Source: an uncultured Fibrobacter sp.
GTDB taxonomy: Bacteria > Fibrobacterota > Fibrobacteria > Fibrobacterales > Fibrobacteraceae
Assembly (NCBI GenBank): GCA_934700345.1
Contig: CAKUXP010000017.1
Location: 1 to 62,336 of the forward strand
DNA: 62,336 nt
Direction of reading: 5' to 3'
The translations under genes were made by a program, and so were the position numbers. This document shows, in pieces, positions 33,009 through 42,216 of the stretch (positions are counted from its first letter, which is position 1; each line of letters starts with the position of its first letter). A model generated the notes under the pieces. The model had not been told where the DNA came from, did not search any database, and saw nothing but the letters and a program-made list of their open reading frames with translations.

Positions 33009-33024
33009 TGGCACGCATTTTGCT
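33009..33024 (+). promoter_or_regulatory. sigma-54 promoter of dnaK
   Basis: TGGCACG-CATT-TTGCT, identical core to the grpE promoter. Start predicted near 33035, leader about 26 bases including AAGGAG. Confidence 0.9.
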
Positions 33025-33060
33025 AATTCAAGTGCGAAAAAAAATTAAGGAGATTCATCT

Positions 33061-34980
33061 ATGAGTAAGATTATCGGTATTGATTTGGGAACGACAAACA
33101 GCTGCGTCGCCGTTATGGAAGGCGGCAAGCCGGTCGTTATCGCCAACGCGGAAGGATTCCGTACGACTCCGTCCATCGTCGCTTTCGGCAAGAACGGCGA
33201 GCGTCTGGTCGGACATGTCGCAAAACGCCAGGCGATAACCAACCCGGAAAACACGATCTATTCCATCAAGCGTTTCATGGGCCGGCGCGCGGGCGAATGC
33301 AGCGATGCGGAAAAGCACATGCCATACAAGATTGTCGGCTCGGGCAACGACCTGCTCCGTGTAAAGATCGGAGACAAGGAATTTGCACCTCCCGAGATTT
33401 CGGCGATGGTCCTGCAGGCGATGAAGAAAACCGCAGAAGACTATCTGGGACAGCCGGTCACGCAGGCCGTGATTACCGTTCCCGCCTACTTTAGCGATTC
33501 CCAGCGCCAGGCGACAAAGGATGCGGGAAAGATTGCGGGACTTGATGTTCTCCGCATCGTGAACGAACCGACCGCTGCGGCACTCGCCTACGGTCTCGAC
33601 TCGAAGAAGAGCGAAAAGGTTGCTGTCTATGATCTAGGCGGCGGAACCTTCGATATTTCCATTCTCGAAATCGATGACGGCATGTTCACCGTCAAGGCGA
33701 CAAACGGCGATACGATGCTCGGAGGAGACAATTTCGACGAGGTCATCATCGACTGGATCAACGACGAATTCAAGAAGACGAATCCGGGCATCGATCTGAA
33801 AAGCGACAAGATGGCCCTGCAGCGCCTGAAGGATGCAGCGGAAAAGGCAAAGATCGACCTCTCCGCGACTACCTCGACGAACATCAACCTGCCATTCATT
33901 ACCGCGGACGCGACCGGTCCGAAACACTTGGACTTAACGCTCACCCGCGCGAAATTCGACCAGATAACCGCTCACCTGGTGGAACGTACCGTTGGGCCGT
34001 GCAAGAAGTGCCTGCAGGACTCGGGACTGAGCCTTTCCGATATCGACGAAGTAATTCTCGTCGGCGGATCGACCCGTATCCCGGCAGTCCAGAGCAAGGT
34101 CAAGGAATTTTTTGGCAAGGAACCGAACAAGGGCGTAAACCCGGACGAAGTCGTCGCAATCGGCGCAGCAGTCCAGGGTGCAGTCCTCTCGGGAGATTCC
34201 TCGGTAAAGGATGTCCTTCTGCTTGACGTGACCCCGCTTTCCCTCGGTATCGAAACGCTCGGTGGCGTGATGACGAAACTCATCGATCGCAACACGACCA
34301 TTCCGACCAAGAAGAGCCAGGTGTTCAGCACCGCCGAAGACAACCAGTCCGCTGTAACGATTCACGTTCTGCAGGGAGAACGCACATACGCCCGCGACAA
34401 CCGTACGCTTGGACACTTTGACCTTACCGGCATCAGCCCGAAGCCGCGCGGAGTGCCGCAGATCGAAGTCACTTTCGACATCGATGCAAACGGCATCGTC
34501 CACGTCAGCGCAAAGGACAAGGAAACCGGCAAGGAACAGTCCATCAAGATTACGACTTCGAGCGGTCTTTCCGAAGCGGATATCGAGCGCATGAAGAAGG
34601 ATGCCGAGGCGAACGCCGAAAAGGATAAGGCGGACCGCGAACGCGAAGATGCGAAAAACCGCGCAGAACAGACCGTCTATCAGGCAGAAAAGCAGCTGAA
34701 GGAAGTCGGCGACAAGATTCCGGCAGATACCAAGAGCCAGCTCGAAGCCGCTATCCAGGAAATCAAGGACAAGAAGGAAAACGGCACGAAGGATGAAATC
34801 GATGCCGCGATAAGCAAGCTGCAAGGCATGATTTCCTCGATGGCCGGAGCCGCCCAGGGAGGACCTTCCGCGGAAACCTCTTCCGCTCCGCATGCAAGCG
34901 AAGCCCCGAAGGGAAACGGCAAGAACGACGGTCCGATCGATGCCGACTACACGGTGGTTGACGACGACAAGAAGAAATAA
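33061..34980 (+). CDS. dnaK: molecular chaperone DnaK (Hsp70)
   Basis: 639 residues, usual length. IIGIDLGTTNSCVAVMEGG at the start (phosphate loop 1), VYDLGGGTFDISILEI, ILVGGSTRIPAVQ (adenosine), linker DVLLLDVTPLSLGIET, substrate domain and helical lid, and EEVD-like tail DADYTVVDDDKKK. ATP-dependent folding chaperone working with DnaJ and GrpE. A terminator follows. Confidence 0.98.
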   Translation: MSKIIGIDLGTTNSCVAVMEGGKPVVIANAEGFRTTPSIVAFGKNGERLVGHVAKRQAITNPENTIYSIKRFMGRRAGECSDAEKHMPYKIVGSGNDLLRVKIGDKEFAPPEISAMVLQAMKKTAEDYLGQPVTQAVITVPAYFSDSQRQATKDAGKIAGLDVLRIVNEPTAAALAYGLDSKKSEKVAVYDLGGGTFDISILEIDDGMFTVKATNGDTMLGGDNFDEVIIDWINDEFKKTNPGIDLKSDKMALQRLKDAAEKAKIDLSATTSTNINLPFITADATGPKHLDLTLTRAKFDQITAHLVERTVGPCKKCLQDSGLSLSDIDEVILVGGSTRIPAVQSKVKEFFGKEPNKGVNPDEVVAIGAAVQGAVLSGDSSVKDVLLLDVTPLSLGIETLGGVMTKLIDRNTTIPTKKSQVFSTAEDNQSAVTIHVLQGERTYARDNRTLGHFDLTGISPKPRGVPQIEVTFDIDANGIVHVSAKDKETGKEQSIKITTSSGLSEADIERMKKDAEANAEKDKADREREDAKNRAEQTVYQAEKQLKEVGDKIPADTKSQLEAAIQEIKDKKENGTKDEIDAAISKLQGMISSMAGAAQGGPSAETSSAPHASEAPKGNGKNDGPIDADYTVVDDDKKK

Positions 34981-35006
34981 TGATTCTTGCGGATTAAAGA
35001 ATATCG

Positions 35007-35041
35007 AGGATTTTCCTTTCGCAAGGAGGGAAAATCCTTTT
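35007..35041 (+). terminator. terminator-like hairpin between dnaK and dnaJ
   Basis: AGGATTTTCC / GGAAAATCCT stem then TTTTA. The T-run is short, so attenuation rather than full stop is likely; dnaJ may be read at lower level from dnaK. Confidence 0.75.
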
Positions 35042-35078
35042 ATGTATTTTTAACGATTCATTTTATACGGGACAGACC

Positions 35079-36218
35079 ATGGCAGAGAAAAGAGATTATT
35101 ACGAAATATTGGGCGTTGCGAAAGATGCTAGCGCGGACGACATCAAGCACGCCTACAAAAAACTCGCCATCAAGTATCACCCGGACAAGAATCCCGGGGA
35201 CAAGGAGGCGGAGGAAAAATTCAAGGAGGCCGCCGAAGCCTACGAGGTTCTCTCCGACCCGAAAAAACGCGCCCAGTACGACCAGTTCGGTCACGCAATG
35301 CCTGGCGGAAGCGCCGGTGGCGCCGGCGGGTTCGGTGGATTCAGCGGCAATTTTGAGGATATTTTCAGCCAGTTCGGCGATATTTTCGGTGGCGGATTTA
35401 GCGGATTCGGTCGGTCGTCAAGAGCTTCGCGCCAAGGTCCGCCGCGCGGTCAGGATCTCCAGATCCGAATCGCCCTATCCTACAAGGAAATTCTCACGGG
35501 AACGACCAAGAAAGTTCGCCTGAAACGCTACGCCCCATGTACGGAATGCGCCGGCAGAGGCGGTTCGGACGTCAAGACATGCCCGACATGCCACGGTACG
35601 GGACGCATCCAGCGCGTTACGCGGTCGTTTTTCCAGATGGTCAGCGAGACAGCCTGCCCGGATTGTGGCGGTCTCGGCGAAGTCATCGGAAAGCCTTGCT
35701 CAGTCTGCCACGGCGAAGGCAGAAACCTTGAAGAGGAAACCATATCCATCAAGATTCCGGTCGGCATCTCGGAAGGACAGTACCTGACGCTTCGCGGCGA
35801 AGGCCATTCCGGTCCGCGCGGAGGCGCGTCGGGCGATCTGCTCGTCGTCATCACAGAAAAGAAGGACGACTTCTACACGCGCGAAGGCGACGACCTGCAC
35901 TGTTCGATAGACATCCCGGTCTATAAGCTCGCCCTAGGCGGGACGCAACGCATCCCGACACTCGAAGGCGGAGAGGTTTCCATCAAGATCCAGGCGGGAA
36001 CCCAGCCCGGAGCCGTGTTCCGTCTGCGGGAACAGGGACTGCCCCCGCTCAACGGCAAGAGTCGCGGAAACCTTTTTGTCGAGGTGAACGCCTCTATCCC
36101 GACCGACCTTTCTTCCAAGGAAAAGGACCTTTACAGGCAACTTGCCGAACTTCGCAAGGACAAGGACACAGCGAAAGAAAACAGCCTGTTCGAAAAAGTC
36201 AAGGGATTCTTTTCATAG
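35079..36218 (+). CDS. dnaJ: chaperone DnaJ (Hsp40)
   Basis: 379 residues. J domain with HPDKN (about 33-37), Gly/Phe-rich linker (70-115), four CxxCxGxG zinc motifs (CTECAGRG, CPTCHGTG, CPDCGGLG, CSVCHGEG), then two beta domains and dimer tail. Activates DnaK ATPase and hands over substrates. No sigma-54 promoter of its own; downstream genes start ten bases later, so this may be the first gene of the peptide-ligase operon. Confidence 0.97.
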   Translation: MAEKRDYYEILGVAKDASADDIKHAYKKLAIKYHPDKNPGDKEAEEKFKEAAEAYEVLSDPKKRAQYDQFGHAMPGGSAGGAGGFGGFSGNFEDIFSQFGDIFGGGFSGFGRSSRASRQGPPRGQDLQIRIALSYKEILTGTTKKVRLKRYAPCTECAGRGGSDVKTCPTCHGTGRIQRVTRSFFQMVSETACPDCGGLGEVIGKPCSVCHGEGRNLEEETISIKIPVGISEGQYLTLRGEGHSGPRGGASGDLLVVITEKKDDFYTREGDDLHCSIDIPVYKLALGGTQRIPTLEGGEVSIKIQAGTQPGAVFRLREQGLPPLNGKSRGNLFVEVNASIPTDLSSKEKDLYRQLAELRKDKDTAKENSLFEKVKGFFS

Positions 36219-36227
36219 GCAAAAATC

Positions 36228-36950
36228 ATGAACGTCAAGATTCTTCCCCAGCCGGACGATGTGACATGCGGACCGACCAGTCTCCATGCCATCTACCATC
36301 ACTACGGCTATAAAATTTCCCTTCCCAAGCTGATCGGTGAAATCGAGATGCTCGAAGGGGGCGGGACATTGGGCGTATTTTTGGGCCTAGACGCACTCAA
36401 GCGAGGCTTCGACGCGACAATCCATTCCGTCAACCTGCAGATTTTCGACCCGACATGGGTCGATCTTTCCATGGAGGAACTCGCTGAAAAGCTCCGGTTG
36501 GAATACGCAGCCAAGAAGCGTGCAAAACTCAGGCTCGCCATCAAGGCGTATATCCGCTTCCTCGAAGCGGGCGGCGTTATCAACCTCAAGGATTTCAGGC
36601 CCGGGCTTTTTGACCGCTATTTTAAAAAGGACGTTCCGCTCATCGCCGGCGTTTCTACTACATTTCTATACCAGAGCAAGCGCGAATACACGAACTCGGA
36701 AAACATGTCCGTCTTCGACGATATTCACGGCGACCCGATGGGACATTTCATCGTCGTCTATGGCGAAAACGACGAAAAGAAGTTTCTCATCGCCGATCCG
36801 GACAGCACCAACCCGATAGCCCACAACAACTACTATGAAGTGGAACGCAACCGTCTAGTGCACAGCATCTTGCTTGGCATTCTCACCTACGACAGCCTAA
36901 TTCTCGCCATCCAGCCGAAGAAAAATGAAAAAGATCATCGTTGTAAATAA
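36228..36950 (+). CDS. C39-like cysteine peptidase domain protein
   Basis: 240 residues, no signal peptide. DDVTCGPTSL puts the catalytic Cys at 14 near the N-terminus; GHFIVVYGE (His) and IADPDSTNP (Asp) follow at about 175-200, giving the C39/papain-like order Cys-His-Asp. Begins ten bases after dnaJ, overlaps the ATP-grasp gene by 26 bases. In the neighbourhood described for amidoligase systems such a peptidase would trim or release the product of the ligases. Alternatively it hydrolyses a tag on a cellular protein. Confidence 0.75.
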   Translation: MNVKILPQPDDVTCGPTSLHAIYHHYGYKISLPKLIGEIEMLEGGGTLGVFLGLDALKRGFDATIHSVNLQIFDPTWVDLSMEELAEKLRLEYAAKKRAKLRLAIKAYIRFLEAGGVINLKDFRPGLFDRYFKKDVPLIAGVSTTFLYQSKREYTNSENMSVFDDIHGDPMGHFIVVYGENDEKKFLIADPDSTNPIAHNNYYEVERNRLVHSILLGILTYDSLILAIQPKKNEKDHRCK

Positions 36951-38430
36951 CCCGAAGAACTGGAAGTTTCACGTTCCGGAAGTCGATATCGTTTCGGCAA
37001 AGGACTACCTGACAAAGACCGATTACACCATGATGCGCAACGTGCGTGTCTTTAACCTTTGCCGGGATTACAGCTACCAGAGCAAAGGTTACTACGTCTC
37101 GCTTCTTGCAGAAGCACGCGGCCACAAGGTAATCCCGAATGTCAAGAGTATCCGGGACTTCAAGGCGCCGGCGGTCGTCAAGAACATTTCGGACGAAATC
37201 GATGACCTTATCCAGAAAAGTCTCAGAAAGCTCACCGGCACCGAGTTCACCCTGTCGATTTACTTCGGCCAGAACGTCAGCCCGCAATACCTCGAACTTT
37301 CCGAGGAACTCTATCGGCTTTTCCAAGCGCCCCTGCTCCGCGCCCATTTCGTCTTCAAGAAGAAATGGCTCATCCAAAGCATCGGCCCCATCTGCGTAAA
37401 TGAAATTCCGGAATCCCACCTGGAAATGGTCGACCAGTTTGCGAAGGAATACTTCGACAAGAACCGTTTCTCTTCTGCCCATCCGGACGAATACCTCTAT
37501 GACCTCGCCATCCTGGTCAATCCCGAAGAAAAGGAACCGCCGTCGAACGCCAAGGCCATCCAAAAGTTTATTGCAGCTGCGGAAAAGACGGGCTTCCGCG
37601 TTGAACTGATTACAAAAAAGGATTATCACCGCGTCGGCGAATTTGACGCCATCTTCATCCGGGAAACGACAAACGTAAATCATCACACTTATGCGTTTGC
37701 GCGGCGCGCCCAGTCCGAAGGAATCGCCGTCATCGACGACCCGGACAGCATTCTCCGCTGCTCGAACAAGGTCTATCTGCAGGAACTGATGACTGTCGGA
37801 AAGATTCCCGCCCCGCATACGATTATCGCCCACTCCGAAAACCGCCACGAGCTTTCCAAGGCTATCGGATTCCCGATGATCCTCAAGGCTCCGGATTCGA
37901 GTTTTTCCATGGGAGTGGTGAAAGTCAAGAACGAAGAGGAATTGCAGACCCAGCTAGACAAGATGTTCGAAGGGAGCGACCTCATCATCGCGCAGGAATT
38001 CACGCCGACAAAATTCGACTGGAGAATCGGCATTCTGGACGGGCGACCTTTCTATGCGTGCCGCTACTACATGGCAAAGGATCACTGGCAGATCTACAAC
38101 TGGAATTCCAAGAACAAGGACGATGTCTGCGGTCTCTACGACTGTGTTCCCCTCGACGACGTTCCCCACGGAATCATCAAGGCGGCTCTTCGTGTTGCAG
38201 CCCTCATCGGCAACGGGCTTTACGGTGTCGATCTGAAGGAAGTGGACGGCAAGCCGATGGTCATCGAAGTAAACGATAACCCGAGCATCGACGACGGAGT
38301 CGAAGACCAGCTCGGTGGCGAAAAAATCTATTTGAACGTTATGCATTCCCTGCGCCGAAGAATCGAGGAACGCATGAACTCGGCGCAGCAACGTTTGCTA
38401 CAACATCACGGAATCGATTCGTTTGTATGA
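36925..38430 (+). CDS. RimK-like ATP-grasp ligase with extra N-terminal domain
   Basis: 501 residues. N-terminal about 190 residues are a separate domain (VFNLCRDYSYQSKGYYVSLLAEARGHKVIP) that I know from RimK-like ATP-grasp proteins of unknown product. The ATP-grasp region starts near 225: preATP lobe, IDDPDSILRCSNKVY, FPMILKAPDSSFSMGVVKV (ATP lysine and loop), IAQEFTPTKFDWRIGILDG, and GVDLKEVDGKPMVIEVNDNPSID (metal-binding Glu/Asn). Such enzymes join an amino acid to a carboxylate via an acyl phosphate. Overlaps both neighbours (26 and 4 bases). Confidence 0.85.
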   Translation: MKKIIVVNNPKNWKFHVPEVDIVSAKDYLTKTDYTMMRNVRVFNLCRDYSYQSKGYYVSLLAEARGHKVIPNVKSIRDFKAPAVVKNISDEIDDLIQKSLRKLTGTEFTLSIYFGQNVSPQYLELSEELYRLFQAPLLRAHFVFKKKWLIQSIGPICVNEIPESHLEMVDQFAKEYFDKNRFSSAHPDEYLYDLAILVNPEEKEPPSNAKAIQKFIAAAEKTGFRVELITKKDYHRVGEFDAIFIRETTNVNHHTYAFARRAQSEGIAVIDDPDSILRCSNKVYLQELMTVGKIPAPHTIIAHSENRHELSKAIGFPMILKAPDSSFSMGVVKVKNEEELQTQLDKMFEGSDLIIAQEFTPTKFDWRIGILDGRPFYACRYYMAKDHWQIYNWNSKNKDDVCGLYDCVPLDDVPHGIIKAALRVAALIGNGLYGVDLKEVDGKPMVIEVNDNPSIDDGVEDQLGGEKIYLNVMHSLRRRIEERMNSAQQRLLQHHGIDSFV

Positions 38431-39656
38431 AATCACCCTGGCATATTTTTGAACGGTTCGGGCTTGAACTCGAATACATGATTGTCTCCAAGGATTCGGA
38501 AAAGGTCCTTCCCAAAGTCGATGCGGTTCTCGGCAAGGACGAAAAAGGCGAGAATCTCTCGGATGTGGAACACGGGCAGGTCGGGCTTTCGAACGAGCTC
38601 GTTTCGCATGTTCTGGAATTCAAGTGTGCCGAGCCCACGGAAACGCTCGACGGTTGGGATGAGAAATTTCACAGAGAAATCCTTTCCGCAAACGAGAAAC
38701 TTTCGGCTATCGGCGGAGAGCTTCTCCCGTCCGCCGCGCATCCTTTCATGGACCCGATGACAGAAACCGTCCTCTGGCCATACGATTGCAACGAAATCTA
38801 CGAAGCCTACAACCGCATCTTCGACTGCCGCGGACACGGTTGGGCGAATCTCCAATCGACGCACCTGAACATTTCCTTTTCCGGTGACGAAGAATTCGGA
38901 GCGCTCCATGCGGGAATCCGACTCTTGCTTCCGCTGATTCCGGCTGTCGCCGCTTCGAGTCCTTATCTGGATTCGCGGTTTACCGGCTTCAAGGACGCCC
39001 GCATCGAAACCTACCGTCACAACCAGGAAAAAATTCCGAGCATCACGGGCAAGATCATCCCCGAGGCGGTTTTCACCGAGGCGGACTACAACCGGTTCAT
39101 CTTTGAAAGAATCGAAAAGGACATTGCGCCTTTCGACAAGGAAAAGCTCCTGAACCACTTTTTCCTGAACAGCCGAGGCGCCATCGCGCGCTTTGACCGC
39201 GGAGCGATTGAAATCCGGCTGGTCGATATCCAGGAATGCCCCAAGGCGGATGTCGCTATCGCCGAATTGGAAGTCGCAATTCTCAAGGCTCTTGCTGGCG
39301 GAACTTTTGCCTCCCAGGCGGCGCAGCGCGCATTCGATACGGACCGTCTGGTTAGGATTCTCTTTGCGACCGTGAAGGGGGCCGAAGACGCCATCATCGA
39401 CGACGCCGACTACCTTCGACTTTTCGGTATCGAAGCGACTTCCATACGGGCATCGGATTTGCTGAAGGAAATTTTCGCAAAGATCCGCAGAAGCATTTCC
39501 AAAAAGTCTGGGGACGTGCTCGAACAGATTCTCGAACGTGGAACGCTCGCGAGCGCCCTTTTCAAAAGTCTCGGCGAGACTCCGTCTCGGGAAGACTTTG
39601 TCCGCGAATACGCGAAGCTTGCCCGGTCGCTTGCGGAAAATACTCTTTATGGCTAA
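38427..39656 (+). CDS. glutamate-cysteine-ligase (GCS2)-like amidoligase
   Basis: 409 residues. GLELEYMIV at the start, LQSTHLNISFSGDEEF about 150, YRHNQEKIPSITG, and NSRGAIARFDRGAIEIRLVDIQECPKADVAI match the carboxylate-amine/GCS2 fold (glutamine-synthetase-like); Glu residues of ELEY and the Arg/Asn sites look present. Enzymes of this fold link an amino group to Glu or another acid side chain. In an operon between the ATP-grasp ligase and the formylglutamate-amidohydrolase-like gene it is unlikely to make only glutathione. Confidence 0.8.
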   Translation: MKSPWHIFERFGLELEYMIVSKDSEKVLPKVDAVLGKDEKGENLSDVEHGQVGLSNELVSHVLEFKCAEPTETLDGWDEKFHREILSANEKLSAIGGELLPSAAHPFMDPMTETVLWPYDCNEIYEAYNRIFDCRGHGWANLQSTHLNISFSGDEEFGALHAGIRLLLPLIPAVAASSPYLDSRFTGFKDARIETYRHNQEKIPSITGKIIPEAVFTEADYNRFIFERIEKDIAPFDKEKLLNHFFLNSRGAIARFDRGAIEIRLVDIQECPKADVAIAELEVAILKALAGGTFASQAAQRAFDTDRLVRILFATVKGAEDAIIDDADYLRLFGIEATSIRASDLLKEIFAKIRRSISKKSGDVLEQILERGTLASALFKSLGETPSREDFVREYAKLARSLAENTLYG

Positions 39657-40353
39657 GCGGAGTTTTTCCGTTTTTCTCAGTTGCGAACACGCTTCGAATG
39701 CGGTTCCGAAATTTCTGTCCCGCTACTTCAAGGGGCGCGAAATCCAGAAAGTTCTAGAAACGCATCGCGCATATGATATCGGAGCGATGAAGGTTTGGCG
39801 GGAGCTCACCAATTTTCTCCACTACGCCTATGCAATTCGGGGAACCTATACGCGACTCGCTATCGACCTGAACCGGAATAGCGACAGAAACCACCGCTAT
39901 TCCGAATACACGGAAAACATTTCCGAAACCGAAAAGAAATTTTTGGAAGATTATTTCGACGATTATCGCAATGCTTTTCTCGAAGCTGTTCGGAGCAAAC
40001 TTGCACGAAAGAATCCCGCACCGATCCTGCATCTTTCGATTCACAGCTTCACCCCGGAGTTAAACGGCGAAGTCCGTAACGCCGACATAGGCATCCTTTA
40101 TGATCCGGCGAGAAAAAGGGAAGCGGCATTTGCAAAAAGGCTCCGGGAAAATTTGAAAGCCTACGCCCCGGAACTTCGCATCCGATTCAACTATCCTTAC
40201 CTTGGAAAGACGGACGGCCATGCGACCGCACTCCGGAAAATCTTTCCCCAGACAAAGTATCTCGGTTTCGAAATCGAAATGAACCAGGCGCTGTTACAGA
40301 ATTCCAACCCAAAAGATATCGCGCAAATGCTCGCGGTGGCGTTGCCGGGATAA
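39649..40353 (+). CDS. N-formylglutamate amidohydrolase-like protein
   Basis: 234 residues from an ATG overlapping the previous stop by 8 bases. SCEHASNAVP (metal-binding Glu-His), AYDIGAMKVWRELT, AIRGTYTRLAIDLNR, LHLSIHSFTPELNG (His), and a final NYPYLGKTDGHATALRKIF...LGFEIEMNQALL match the N-formylglutamate amidohydrolase / zinc-carboxypeptidase-like superfamily. Removes an acyl or aminoacyl group from a Glu-like unit. Last gene of the operon. Confidence 0.82.
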   Translation: MAKRSFSVFLSCEHASNAVPKFLSRYFKGREIQKVLETHRAYDIGAMKVWRELTNFLHYAYAIRGTYTRLAIDLNRNSDRNHRYSEYTENISETEKKFLEDYFDDYRNAFLEAVRSKLARKNPAPILHLSIHSFTPELNGEVRNADIGILYDPARKREAAFAKRLRENLKAYAPELRIRFNYPYLGKTDGHATALRKIFPQTKYLGFEIEMNQALLQNSNPKDIAQMLAVALPG

Positions 40354-40356
40354 CTT

Positions 40357-41191
40357 TCACTGCTTTGTAAATCTCACATCTTCCGTTTTTTTCTTTGGTC
40401 CGATGACAACTGTTCCGGCAATTTTATCGTGCCAGCCTTGCTTTTTGAAGTCAAATTCATCTCCTGTTTTAATGTGCGACGAGAGACCTTTTTTTGCCGG
40501 TTTTCTCCACGAGCCTTGCGTAGCCCTGGGCATTCCATTCGGGAGCATTCTTGGCAAACGGAGGCTTGGATTCATTTCTGAATTCGAATTCGTTGCCGGC
40601 ATCGTCTTTCCACTTTGCGCCAGAAGAAAAATCCGCACCGTCCGAGACGATGGAATCCGCAGCGGAAATCAAAACGGCACGCAGATCGAGCTTGTCATTT
40701 TTTGTCGCGATGCAAATGTCCGGAGCGTTAAAAGGTTCCATTCCCAGCGTGAACATCGAATCGGAAGTTTCCACAAAGTTGATGAACGCTTCGAGCGGGA
40801 CGTCCCCGGAAACCAGGTTTTCAAAAGCTTTTCCGCTCCAGGCGCATCCCGAGTTTTCGACATAGACGCCCAAGGCTCCCGCATCCAAAATCTTTTTCGC
40901 CACGTTCAGGAACGATTCAAATTCCGCATCCGTCTTGATAAAGAACTGCAAAAAGAACAGCGACATGTGCGCAGCGATTGCCGTTTTTTCCTCGGCGGTG
41001 AGTTTGGAGTGCTCCGCAAAAATGATTTCAAGCCCCGCCGAGGAGCCTTGCAGAACCGGTTCGAAAAGAATCGAAGAGCCGGGAAGCATTATCTGCTTTT
41101 TGCTTGAATCGATGTTCAACTTTTCCAGGAGAAATTTCGGAGCGTCTTCCTTGGAAACGGGAAGAGGGAATGCAATGGTAAACGGTTTCAT
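40357..41191 (-). pseudogene. frameshifted DUF4261-like gene
   Basis: The N-terminal 234 residues (MKPFTIAFPLPVSKEDAPKF...YARLVEKTGKK) read in one frame, then a stop follows eight residues later. At a run of seven T on the plus strand (40489-40495; A7 on the coding strand), dropping one base lets the frame continue as KKGLSSHIKTGDEFDFKKQ...VVIGPKKKTEDVRF to a stop at 40357, a natural looking end. So the intact gene would give about 278 residues. Homology to DUF4261-type proteins is tentative. Error, slippage or real loss cannot be separated here. Confidence 0.6.
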
Positions 41192-42216
41192 GTTTTGAGA
41201 GCCTCACAAAGTTTTTTTGCCGAGATTTCCGTTTGATGGAGAAACTTCGCAAAACCGGATTTTTGCAAGAGTTTACCCAGGTAAACCTGTTCCGTCTGGC
41301 CGGGAGTCGGCACGAAGATACAGTTCGCTCCGAGATTTTCCATGTCCATTACGGTGCTGTATCCAGGACGCGAAACGATTCCTTTTGCGCTGTTTACTGT
41401 TTCCGCAAAAGCCTCTGTTTCCAGATGGTTGAAAAGAGTTACGTTCGGCGGAGCCGCCGGAAGCCCGTTTTCTCCCGGAAGACCGCGGATAATCGCCTGT
41501 TCGCCGGGAATTTCCGCAAAGGCTTTCAGCACCCGTTCTTCAAACGCAGTCCGCATTGGTTCCGGTCCCGAAAGGACCGCCAGGAAGTCAAATTTTTTTA
41601 TCGGCTTCGCTGAGGTTAGTTTGTACGAATTCTCTTTCGGAAAGCGTGATTGCGGGCCGATAAACTTCAACTTTTTAGCAAAGCTTTCTTCGTAGCGAAC
41701 ATGCGAAAGCTTTCCGGCAAGGCCCGGGAAATCCGCATAATCGGGCACCCAGATTTCGTCGAACTTTTGCATCTGACGCCTGTGCCACGCAACACCCAAG
41801 CTTTCCAATAAGGAAAAAGGTCCCGGAAAAGCGATGCGCAGCTGGTGCGTCATATAGATATTCTTGATTCCGCTCGCGTAGAAACCGAAACGGTTGTCCG
41901 AAAATATCGTATCGTATCCGCGCGCCTTGACAAGGTTTTCGGCGATTTCATGTTCGCTCCGGATCACCCGCATGATTCGGCGGTAATTTGCAAAGAGCCA
42001 GAGCGGCATTTCAAATCCGCGGCTTGGATACCGAATCCCGTAGCCCGGGACGTTAATTTGTACCAATCCGGGAAACTCCCCGCGGTAGAGTGCGGACATT
42101 TTTCCCGAGACCGCCAAATCAACTTCGGCGCCCTGCGCAAGAAACCTCCGGATAATCGGAATCGTCCGTGTTGCATGTCCGAGCCCCCAGTCGAGCGGTG
42201 CCGCCAGGATTCTCAT
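41188..42216 (-). CDS. GT28/MurG-like glycosyltransferase
   Basis: 342 residues. MRILAAPLDWGLGHATRTIPIIRRF is the N-terminal loop of GT-B sugar transferases (GxGH), FDFLAVLSGPEP and later SRPGYSTVMDMENLGANCIFVPTPGQTEQ match the C-terminal UDP-sugar site. Acts on an unknown acceptor at the cytoplasmic side. Overlaps the frameshifted gene (41188-41191) downstream and, by four bases, the membrane transferase upstream, so all three may form one operon. Confidence 0.75.
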   Translation of the reverse strand: MRILAAPLDWGLGHATRTIPIIRRFLAQGAEVDLAVSGKMSALYRGEFPGLVQINVPGYGIRYPSRGFEMPLWLFANYRRIMRVIRSEHEIAENLVKARGYDTIFSDNRFGFYASGIKNIYMTHQLRIAFPGPFSLLESLGVAWHRRQMQKFDEIWVPDYADFPGLAGKLSHVRYEESFAKKLKFIGPQSRFPKENSYKLTSAKPIKKFDFLAVLSGPEPMRTAFEERVLKAFAEIPGEQAIIRGLPGENGLPAAPPNVTLFNHLETEAFAETVNSAKGIVSRPGYSTVMDMENLGANCIFVPTPGQTEQVYLGKLLQKSGFAKFLHQTEISAKKLCEALKT

